Below, one piece after another: positions 55,630-64,000 of a DNA stretch of 64,000 nt (positions are counted from its first letter, which is position 1; every line of letters begins with the position of its first letter). The stretch spans positions 310,001 through 374,000 of the forward strand of contig NC_070561.1 in NCBI RefSeq assembly GCF_026914185.1. Reading direction: 5' to 3'. The translations under genes and the position numbers were made by a program. The stretch comes from Puccinia triticina (Eukaryota; Basidiomycota; Pucciniomycetes; Pucciniales; Pucciniaceae). The notes under the pieces were generated by a model. It saw only the letters and a program-made list of their open reading frames with translations. It was not told the DNA's origin and searched no databases.

Positions 55630-56315
55630 TGTCAATTGACCCAGTTTCTTTTGCAGTGAGCTCGGCTTCGACGTAAGGCAACGGCCTCTGAATCCTAATT
55701 AGGGTATGTTAACGGCTCCGGCCTGCTTCTCTGACCGCCCTCGGTCCCTTTTCTTATTGTACGCCGCTCTCGGCCAACTCTACGCGTGCCTCTCTCGCCG
55801 CTCTCGGCCTCATGCCTAGCTGTTCGTGGCCGTCCTGTAGATGCCTCGCATCTTGTCTATTTATCCTTGTAAATTAGCTTACTTCACCCGAATCGGGCTT
55901 CTCCAAGTCCGGCGACTATATGTATATGTATCTCATCTGTAGGACGAGTCCCTCCAATGGGCCCCGTCACTTCAATCTTGTATCTTATCCGCGTTAGTAA
56001 ATTATGGATAAATTTTACTTCCTTTCAAATGACAATCCAAGGGAGTACAGCCTTTGTGCCATCATCGCAGTCGTTAACCGCTGTCCTTCCAAATGCTACA
56101 AACACGATTTCTCTACAAACTGGCTAAATTAGTCCATCCAAGGCTTCGCCCGAGGATGGAGAGACGCTGAAAAGTAGATTTCTGTGTTCTATTTAATGGC
56201 GCTTTCCGAGTGTCTCAACTCAATAACCACACCCTTCATCTATTCAACATACGTCTATTGGTATCGAGATACCTGTAACTAAAGCCTCCAGTGATCAAAT
56301 CTATTCTATAACGCA
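55630..56315. other. upstream region of the methyltransferase-like gene
   Basis: No gene recognised. A CGGCC/CTCTCGGCC-rich segment (55700-55820) of unknown origin, then ordinary intergenic DNA leading to the ATG at 56316. Confidence 0.45.
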
Positions 56316-57672
56316 ATGTTGGAACCCCAGAAAACCCATGAGACGTCGCACATCGCGATGGATCAATTTGGATCTGGGATGTCAAACATGCCGGCCTCAG
56401 CGGTCGGAATCAAGGCAGCTTATCCACTCGATGATCCACGGATGAAAGACCAGCTCGAATTTTACCAAGCCGCCACCGGAATCCGAGATCCTCAGGAGTT
56501 GAAGGCTCATCTGCTTGATATCCGAGCCGAAGGTTGCAAAACGTTCCCCTTTCCTTGTGTCCTGTGTAAGTGCTAGCAAGTTCCCAATTTGGATGTGGGA
56601 GGTTCGGAAGTTCATTATACTGATACTAGGCAAACAGGCTTTCATTTCTTGCAGGGAATGATCGCTCGACACTCATTTTTTCCAAACGTCGTAAATTCTA
56701 TCCAAGAAAAATCAAACACCCGGAAGATTTTCCTTGACATCGGGGCAGGTAGTAAGTACTTTTCTGTTTATTGGCTAACTGAAACACTTTTTCAATGGGT
56801 TCTCATGTTCCAAACATTTGTCTCAGTGGGAAATGATTTGAGACAACTTATTCATCATGGATGGAACCGCGACGATGTTCTGGGTGTGGACGTGAACAGC
56901 GGTGCGTAAATCATGATGTGGATTTGTTTGAGAAGATACCTCCCCAGACAAAACTGAGCACCAGACAATTTTCACATTGCTTAGAATGGAGTGTTCTTGG
57001 ATATAAACTCTTCCGAGACAACGCTCGTCCGGTACCGAACTTCATAGGAAACATCCTTGAACCGCAAGTCTTGGATGTTTCTACTCCAGCTGAAGTCGGA
57101 CCCGATGCTTCAATCAATCTTTATTCACTGAAGGATCTTAATCCTTTGAAAGGGAAGGTGACCTTCATTAGCTTGAATCAACTCTTCCATTTCTTCGACG
57201 AGACCGATCAAAAGCGGCTGGCCGAGCGCTGTGTGTTGTTACTTTCCAATACTGTGGGAAGTACCATTTTTGGTATGCAAGTTGGAGGCATCAAAAAGGG
57301 ACTTCAAAGCTGCATCAAGTTGAGTTTGTTTTGTTTATGAAATCGACCAATGGGAAATTAACTTTATAACCCACGTCTCATTTCGAACGATGTAGGACTT
57401 TTGTCCACTCTCCTGAGGTAAATATCTTGAACTGGGCCCGCTGAAACGGCGGATACATTTATAAGGGAGAAAGCATGCTGATGAAGCCTTTACCGGTAAT
57501 TTGACCTTGACCATCAAAGACTTGGAAGGAGATGTGGGAATCAGTGTTCGGTCCGAACAAAGTCAAAGTGGTTTCTGAACTTGTCGAAACCACCCCGGAG
57601 GACCATCTCGTCCAGCTTTTCCCTGGCTGCACGAGTATCCAGCGACTCTACTGGTCTGTAACTCGGATCTAA
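56316..57672 (+). CDS. SAM-dependent methyltransferase-like protein
   Basis: Proposed exons 56316-56563, 56630-56751, 56827-56901, 56985-57318, 57396-57417, 57520-57672. All introns are GT-AG and the frame is open through TAA at 57670-57672. The SAM-binding motif I is DIGAGMGNDLRQL (split by intron 2), and VLGVDV is the next strand with its acidic residue. FISLNQLFHFFDE..QKRLAERC is the motif of strand 4 and its helix; STIFGMQVGG follows, and the C-terminus contains WKEMWESVFGP and QRLYWSVTRI. This is a class I Rossmann methyltransferase fold; the substrate cannot be told. The first donor (GTGTAAG) and the 22-nt exon 5 are inferred from frame and motif continuity. The start ATG at 56316 is the first in frame; the next Met is 15 codons on. 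No sign of decay. Confidence 0.8.
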
Positions 57673-58538
57673 GATCAAAGCACGAAGTCTTTTGAAGTGA
57701 CCCCGAATAAAGCAGGCTACCAATTTCTATGGGTGAGAACTTCTCCTCAACCTATGCTTCTCCATACAAGCTGTACCATCGTAGAGGAAAATTCCCTATT
57801 CAGGACCCCTTTGTTGTGTTGCGCCATGATCCAGTAAGCAAGCATAAAATTGTGTTTTCATGACATGCAAAACATTTCACTCTACAGATTGCGTTTCACT
57901 TGACATCATGTTTACAACTCCTGATCATTACGCAAGCAAAAATGGTCTCAAATATTTCTTCTCTTTTTTAATCTGTCGGATATATGTATACTAAATACCA
58001 GCAGCTTGATTGTTTACCTTAGAACTTGATCAGCTCCACGCAAATAGATGCCATTTTTCCACTTACTTTCCTGCTAAAAATAGGCAAATGACCAAATTAG
58101 TGGAAGAACTTTTGATTGACTCTGTAGGGGGCTACAGAACAGAAGGGAAGGGAAGTCCTCCAAGTACATATTTAGATTGATCAGAGGTTAACGCTCAGTT
58201 CAATCATGCATGTGAATTTCGGCATGCTTGAGCTAAAAAGTATTCTGCGTACATATTTTAGCGATGGGTCCAACTTCAAGTTGCTGCCGAATGCTTCAAC
58301 TTGTGACATGCCGCTGTGGGTGAAACTGGAAGAGTGAATTCCTGTGAAATTTGCCAAGTTGAATTATGAAATGACGTCAATGGTCTCTCCCCACCCTCGC
58401 ACGGTCACCCCGGTTGGCAAGAGTCGTGCCTCCCTACCATTGACCAGCCATCCGGACGAACCCTCGGAAGTTTCACCGCCAGCCGAATTAGCGATTTGGT
58501 CGATCGATCCTTAACGCAGCTATCAATTGCCGATAATA
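57673..58538. other. intergenic
   Basis: Between the methyltransferase-like gene and the carrier. No gene or repeat recognised. Confidence 0.5.
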
Positions 58539-60252
58539 ATGCCTTCCGATTCACTCGTCCATGCCTCTAGTGGTGCCTTAGGCGGGATATGTGCCATGTA
58601 TGTAAGATTCGTCGGAAACTTAATCTCCATGTGCGGTAGAACTGAACCCTGTTGACCATCCATCACGTTTTCTGTTTCTTACAGGGCCATAACCTGTTCG
58701 TAATTTTACTTTAGTGAACCATTTGATTCGCTCGTGCCCCCATTTTCCTCAAACAATAATTCTTCTGTCGGCAACCCAGATCCCCTTATCAGTATCTCAA
58801 CTCGAGCTCAAGTCGAAGCTCGAAGACATCCAGGGGAGGTCAGTCTCCAATTATGATGGTACCAGGTTTTGTTCGGTTGCGACTTTCTGATTGACGTGCT
58901 TGATTATCTTTCTGTCTACATAGAGCTCTTTGGAGGCGGCGCTACATCTCATCAAAAGGGAAGGGTTTCGGTCTCTCTATGACGGTCTAGGTTCTTCCTT
59001 AATTGGTATTGCTGTCACGAATGGGTTAGCCATTATCTGTAACGTTTTTGTTTCTCCTTTTGAGAAGATTTAGATAAATTCGATTCTCACCTCAAAAGGG
59101 CTCTCCTTTGTTCTTAAAATCTAGAATTTACTATCTGTTCTTCGAAGAATCCCGAGCAGTGTTGCTGTTGCGATCTTCTAACCAAACAAAGCGATCCTTA
59201 TCGACAATCGAATCCATGCTGGCTGGTGCCATAGCAGGCACCATGACTGCAGTCCTAACAAATCCGATTTGGGTCGTCAACACTCGGCAAACAGTCAGAG
59301 TCGTTCGCTCAAACCCAGGCTTACCTTCAACCGCTCGCTCCAAACGCATGGGATTCTTACAAACTGTACTGCACATTCTCAGGACTGACGGGGCTATGGC
59401 TTTATTTAGAGGACTCGGACCAGCTTTGATTCTAGTCATCAATCCAATCCTGCAATATACTGTTTGTCATCCCTGAATCCCCCCGCCCGAGTCTAGTCCC
59501 ATCCACTAATATCGATCTGTCCCTGCTAGCTATTTGAACAAATGAAAAATATCCTCATCGCTCGACGCAAACGATTTAGTCCAAGCGGTGCAAGTAATGC
59601 AACGGCCCACGTCCTTAAAGACGCCGACTACTTCATTCTAGGAGCCATTTCAAAATTGTTTGCCACTGGCTCAACCTATCCCTACCTGTAAGTAGCTCCT
59701 GTGAGGACAAACTCTTTTAAACTGAAAAAAGGGAATAAATTGATCTATGGAGAATCTCCCAATTTGTAGAACAGTCAAGTCGAGAATGCAAAGTGGCCAA
59801 GCAGAAGGAAAAGAATACCGCGATACATTTGACGGGCTACGTAAGATTGTGGCTAAAGACGGCATTAAAGGTCTCTATAGAGGAATAGCACCCAAACTGA
59901 CACGTTAGCAATTCCTTGACATTCAATCTCGCTCATGGGTCAAACTAGATTTCTTGTTATCTGGCGATAAATTATTTTCGGGCCTGACTCCAACTTATAT
60001 ACATTTGTAGAGTCCGTGTTGACTGCGGCATTCTTATTTCTGGCGAAAGAAAGAATATATGTCGCAACCAAGAAAGTCAGTAATCTCGTCCTTTTCAGTC
60101 GATGATCCTATCTTCTTTCAAATCAAATCAATAATGGCCTTGCTGAGAAACTTAAGCCATCATGATCTGGTCTGTTATTACTTTCCAACTTCTGTTTGGT
60201 CGTTTTCTCCATTCAGGCATTAAAAACGGCATCCCAAATCACACCGGCCTAG
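58539..60252 (+). CDS. PMP47: peroxisomal adenine-nucleotide carrier (SLC25 family, PMP47/ANT1 type)
   Basis: Nine exons: 58539-58597, 58685-58695, 58780-58838, 58924-59024, 59125-59461, 59530-59687, 59770-59903, 60011-60075, 60217-60252; 960 nt, 319 aa. Introns are GT-AG and the frame is continuous. The three carrier repeats are each marked after an odd-numbered helix: YPLISISTRAQ, NPIWVVNTRQ and YPYLTVKSRMQ. The last two closely follow the PMP47/PNC pattern (NPIWV.NTR, YPY.TVK.RMQ). SSLIGIAVTNGIYY and GLYRGIAPKLTQS fit the same family, which exchanges ATP for AMP across the peroxisomal membrane to activate fatty acids. The first repeat has lost the usual acidic residue of PX(D/E)XX(K/R). 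Exon 2 is only 11 nt. A typical full length for the family (about 300-330 aa). Confidence 0.9.
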
Positions 60253-61333
60253 TTGTCATGAAGAACCCGTCACAGTCGAAACTACATCGTTCCTGATTGG
60301 TTACACTTGTTATAGTACTATGAACGATTTGCGGTAAATGCCTTCACCATTTTATTCTCTCTCTTCTTCAAGCTTCCTTTCGTCCAAGCCATTTGTAAAC
60401 AGTACAAAACCAATTGTAAAACATGGTTGTTGGAATGAACGTTCCAGAATAGAGCATTAAATTTTTTATCGTTTGATATTTATTTTTCCTGTCTAAGGAT
60501 CAAATTTGCTCTAGGAGAGGCGCTGGCCCAACTTGTGCCAACCCCCCCCCCCCCCCCCCCCCCCCCCCCAGGACACGTCTGTATGGCCCGTCCGAACTCT
60601 GAGGGACTCGCGCCGCATCCGAGATATGTGTGTAAATGTTGATGGACAAGTTTTGATTTGCTAACTGTGTCCATGCACCTCACCCCAACATCGGGAGGTT
60701 TACCACCAGACAGCCACACTTCTTGCGGTCATCGTGACTTCAACCTGACTTAATCTTGGGCTCCCAAGCTCAGATGACATCCAACTGACGACCAGAACAA
60801 GACAGAAACTCTCGGTGGAAGGACAGCCCCAAAAAATTCGAAAGGGATAGGATGGGTGTTTAAACAAATCAGGTCAGCAGGAAGAGATGTAGGCGTGTGG
60901 GGTACAAATTTTTTCTGGAGAACTGCTCAAAACTGCTCCAGGTTCAGGCCAAGAATAGGCTGAAGGCGTAAGTCGGCAAGCCATGGGGCCCAAAGCTTAG
61001 TCGCGAGGGGCTTTGTTAAAGGAGAGGAACAGGTCATGCAGAGTCAAGACCAGGATGTTGCAATCTTTCAATTTTGTTTTCATTCGAATTCTGGGACACT
61101 CTCTACGTTAACGCACGCAGTGCGCGCGATCTCTTGCTCGAAATGCCGCCGTGAAACACCAATGTGCTTACGCTACAGAAGTCGATTGAGACCTCCACTG
61201 AAATTACACGGAGTGCTGCCTTGATGATTTCCGTCTGCAGCAGCATACAAATTGTAATTTTGTTCTTCGGGGGATAAGTTGGTGAATATCCTTAGAATCT
61301 CGTTAAACACTTTTTAAGATAGATCTGAAGAGC
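60253..61333. other. convergent intergenic region with a poly-C run
   Basis: Between the 3' ends of the carrier and the GST gene. Contains a run of about 28 C at 60541-60569. No gene recognised. Confidence 0.6.
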
Positions 61334-62166
61334 CTAGTTGGCTTGACTTTTCTTCCAGCTAGCGATCTTTTCATGCTTCTCGATCGCCTGGTAGAGTTTC
61401 GCAACGTGGGTGTAGTTGTCGACAATATCGGTGGACAAGCCTTGGAGCATACCCGATTTGAAGAGGGTGAGGGCCGCATAGAGTTTGAAATCCGCGACGC
61501 TCAAATCGTTTCCAGCGCTGTAGGTCGTTCCTTGGTTGGAGAGATGCTTGTCAAGATAACCGAACATCTTTGGGATCCGCTTGTCAATGCTGTTTTTCTT
61601 CAACATCTCTTTGCCCGCGTGGTCCATTGCGAAAAAGACGCTAGCGGCAGAGTAAAGGTCTGCGTACGATTGAATGCGTCAATAAGGATTTTGTAAGCGA
61701 TACCGGAGATTTGACATACCATCGCCAAACTCTATCATCACATCTTGCTTTAAGGCTTTCTCTTTGTCGTCAGAATAAGCACCAGTCATTCGGCCGATGT
61801 AGCGCAAGATTGCCCCTTCTTGGGGGATCACAGTCTTGTCATCAACTGTAAGGATGGGTACTTGACCGAACGGGCAGGACTCCTTGCGCTCGCCAAATTG
61901 CTCCATCGTCAACCGCTCGTCGGTGAACGGAATTCCACCGGAGTGGAAAGCGAGTCTAATACTTTCTCCTCTGCTTGCCTGAAGGAATGATACAGAGATG
62001 GAAGAAGCATCTTTGTTAACAAACAATGAACAGATAACTTTGGAATGTGGACGCAAGACTAGATTGGGCATGTCCCCGATGGGCATGAGTCATAAATGGG
62101 ATACGCTTCATGAAATTATTCGTCACGGACCTTGACGTCAAAGTAGGTGAGCTTGTAAGACGGCAT
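61334..62166 (-). CDS. glutathione S-transferase
   Basis: Three exons on the minus strand: 62166-62131, 61978-61720, 61659-61334; 621 nt, 206 aa. GT-AG introns restore one frame. The N-terminal thioredoxin-like domain starts MPSYKLTYFDVK, with Tyr8 in the usual catalytic position for Tyr-type GSTs. ASRGESIRLAF and FGQVPILTVDD with the conserved cis-Pro follow. The glutathione-binding turn reads PQEGAILRYIGR: the usual (E/Q)S has become EG, so the Ser that contacts the gamma-glutamyl group is replaced. The C-terminal helical domain has the N-capping box LSVADFKLYAAL. Size and layout resemble sigma-like cytosolic GSTs. Conjugates glutathione to electrophiles in the cytosol. Convergent with the carrier gene. 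Confidence 0.92.
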
Positions 62167-62862
62167 AGTCACTGAGGGATTCGTATCAGAGATCGGAAAA
62201 TACGTGCGCGACGGCGATAGAGGAAGATGCTCGAAGATGGGTTTGCCGATGGTCAACTACTCCGGGGCTCAAAGCTCATACATGAGTCTGGCTGGATGAC
62301 GTCATGCTTGATTTTTTGGACCGGTTATTTAATGCTTCCGGAGGGATACTACGAGCGAGGGAAGATGTCATTGGCGCCGGGGCAGTTTTGGCAGGTTTTG
62401 GCTTAACTGTTTATACGACGGCCCACCGCATATAAATACATACAGTTGCGAGGGGCATATTACTGTACAGATTAAACCCCGGGGGTCCCCGGTTGGGAAT
62501 TTTGGGATCTGGGAGGAAAAAAAAACAGGAGATTCAGCCTAATTTGGCAGGATCTGATGACACTGATTTTCTGAATGAACAACCTCTTGGATGGTCTTGA
62601 GTCTCGAAGAGAAGCAGTCGGCGACGGCCGCTTGTGGATCTAAATTGTGTGAAGGGTGCTGAGAGGTGAAGAGGGCACTCGGACTCTGTAGCTATGGGCT
62701 GATGAGTGCTCGGACAGGCTCGGACCCCATGGCTATGGGTTTATGAGATCCTTAGTCATGGAGTTACAGGTTATAAACCCATAATTATGGGTTTATGGCA
62801 TGTACTTAGCATTGGGTTCGTAATGTAGGGGCCAAAAAAAAAAAACTGGCTGTTCAGAAACC
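62167..62862. other. GST upstream region
   Basis: Holds the GST promoter (no clear element identified) and unassigned sequence, with a repeated TATGGGTTTATG phrase near 62735 and 62785. Confidence 0.45.
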
Positions 62863-62865
62863 TTA

Positions 62866-64000
62866 GGGCCTGTACCATAGCGGTCCAGAAAACTGTTTTC
62901 CGCCCGGAAAACAAGTTTCTTTGTGAAAAACAGTTTTCACCAAAAAAAAAACAGTTTTGACCAAAAAACATGTACCACAACACATGTTTTTGAGGAGAAC
63001 CAAATGTCGTTTTTCTTTCAAAACGATCGATTTCCAGAAACAGGCCTGACCCTGTTTCTTCACCCGATTTCCGGTCGCGCCGCTCATCATTGCCCATCAC
63101 TGGCGGTCAGCTCATGGAAATGCAAAATATCGATCCTGCAGTCCTCATGGACACCCCACCACCCACCGCACCATCCAGCACGCCTGCAACAAAGCCACCA
63201 CCGCCAACAAAAGCTGCTCCCAAGAAACCTAAAAAAAAAACCAAGGACGACCAAAACGACAACGATGACGATGTTGAATCCAAATCACCACCCCACATCT
63301 GGACAAACAACGAACGGTCGGCCCTGCTGGAGCTTATAGCAACACAATATGCTGCTGGAAAACAAACCGATAATGGCGGTTTGAAGAAGGAAGCTTGGCC
63401 AGTGGTTGTGAAAAAACTGAACGAAAAGCTTGGAACGAATCTTACCGGTGATCAATGCAGGAACCAAAAGAATGCCCTCCGAAAACTTTTCCTTGACTTC
63501 AAGTTTCTTCGAGACCAAAGCGGATTCGGGTGGGATGAGGAGCTTCAAACGGTGACTGCCGACGAAAAAGTTTGGGCCGAGCTGCTTGAAACACACCCTC
63601 GAAGAGAATTTTCCAAACTGAAGGGCAAGTCGTTTCCCCTGTACGATCTTGCGCTCAGTGTCTTTGATGGAACGGCCGCCGTTGGCAAAGATGTGGGTAA
63701 TCTGCTCCCTCCGGTGACAACCGATGCAATCAAACTCACGCCGGCAGTCAAGAGAAAAATGGCAATGGAAGACAATGACGAAGACGATAGTGATGTGGAA
63801 GTGAACCCCCCATTGTCTCTCAAAACCACCACCTCAAATGCGAAACCCAAACGTGTGCGAGAATCCAAGAACATGCTCATCAAGTCTGAAATGGACAGCA
63901 TCAACGGTGCAATCCAGGCCGTCTCGGAGAACTCAAAAGGTCTCATGGAATCATTCACACAGATTGCCTCAGCGATATCAAACAACCCAAAAGATGAAGA
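62866..64000 (+). mobile_element. PIF/Harbinger-like transposon, left end (runs off window)
   Basis: Starts GGGCCTGTACCATAGCGG after TTA (62863-62865), the 3-bp target used by PIF/Harbinger. Subterminal AACTGTTTTCC, GGAAAACA and AACAGTTTTCACC words follow in both orientations. It encloses a Myb/SANT-like gene, the usual partner protein of Harbinger elements. The DDE nuclease and right end would be beyond the window, so the assignment is partial. Confidence 0.6.
63114..64000 (+). CDS. Myb/SANT-like DNA-binding protein, 3' end outside window
   Basis: Open from ATG 63114 to the window edge (295 codons) with no intron needed. An N-terminal Pro/Lys/Asp-rich region is followed by the Myb/SANT-like domain at about residues 60-180: HIWTNNERSALLELIATQY, the central Trp in KKEAWPVVVKKLNEKLG, GDQCRNQKNALRKLFLDFKF and SGFGWDEELQTVTADEKVW, then KGKSFPLYDLALSVFDGTAA. 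This is the pattern of fungal Myb/SANT-like proteins that accompany Harbinger transposons, where they bind the element ends and help import the transposase into the nucleus. An acidic tract (DNDEDDSDVE) and a predicted helical stretch follow. A second in-frame ATG two codons on could be the true start. Confidence 0.82.
   Translation, partial: MEMQNIDPAVLMDTPPPTAPSSTPATKPPPPTKAAPKKPKKKTKDDQNDNDDDVESKSPPHIWTNNERSALLELIATQYAAGKQTDNGGLKKEAWPVVVKKLNEKLGTNLTGDQCRNQKNALRKLFLDFKFLRDQSGFGWDEELQTVTADEKVWAELLETHPRREFSKLKGKSFPLYDLALSVFDGTAAVGKDVGNLLPPVTTDAIKLTPAVKRKMAMEDNDEDDSDVEVNPPLSLKTTTSNAKPKRVRESKNMLIKSEMDSINGAIQAVSENSKGLMESFTQIASAISNNPKDE

Noticed and set aside
63107..63985. Minus-strand open frames over the right edge
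   Set aside because: They are antisense to the Myb/SANT-like gene, whose motifs are clear on the plus strand.

Overview
The window looks like a repeat-laden chromosome segment of a basidiomycete, most likely a rust fungus (Pucciniales, Puccinia-like). The intact genes carry many short GT-AG introns of about 60-150 bases. Housekeeping genes lie between thick layers of transposable elements. The window also holds a decayed member of a protein family (GCM-like zinc domain plus a Cys-protease-like domain) that I associate with rust genomes. This placement is inference from gene structure and family recall, not a database result.

Layout, left to right. 0.4-6.1 kb: a Ty1/copia LTR retrotransposon on the minus strand (5-bp TSD ATAAT), broken by several lesions and by a small TIR element at 3718-4193. 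6.75-9.71 kb: a 21-bp hairpin minisatellite of about 130 units. 10-17 kb: mostly unassigned sequence with a TA-flanked MITE, a tRNA-like gene, a second copy of the small TIR element and a short inverted-repeat family. 17.15-21.66 kb: a two-gene Tc1/mariner (DD34E) transposon. 22.6-23.1 kb: a fragment of an SSK1-type response-regulator receiver domain. 23.8-24.4 kb: an intact ribosomal protein eL38 gene, followed by a TAA-flanked MITE.

25.5-40.5 kb is a nest of insertions. A solo LTR (4-bp TSD CCGG) is split by a hAT remnant (26094-39987). The hAT remnant contains a 7-bp-TSD element and a giant imperfect palindrome (about 27.47-39.78 kb, centre near 33.85 kb). The palindrome arms are built from an exactly 174-bp satellite organised as 348-bp dimers. 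Each arm acts as an empty-site reference for insertions in the other: a 1.4-kb foldback element (8-bp TSD) in the left arm, and a solo LTR (5-bp TSD) plus a Helitron (5'-TC, hairpin, CTAG-3', A^T target) in the right arm.

41.4-45.6 kb: the decayed GCM/protease-like gene, itself holding another 7-bp-TSD element. 46.16-55.62 kb: a non-autonomous hAT-like element (8-bp TSD CCATTATG) containing a very young Ty3/gypsy element (LTRs differ at about 2 positions over about 454 bp) with broken reading frames.

56.3-62.2 kb is the second gene island: an intact SAM-dependent methyltransferase-like gene (6 exons), an intact peroxisomal adenine-nucleotide carrier of the PMP47/ANT1 type (9 exons, 319 aa, one 11-nt microexon) and, convergent to it, an intact glutathione S-transferase (3 exons, 206 aa). 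From 62866 the window enters a PIF/Harbinger-like element whose Myb/SANT-like protein runs off the right edge.

Four transposase or polyprotein genes (copia, Tc1/mariner, hAT, gypsy) each carry an isolated in-frame TGA where CGA (Arg) would fit, suggesting C-to-T decay at CpG. The genes in the two islands are intact by eye; nearly everything else is mobile DNA in various stages of decay.
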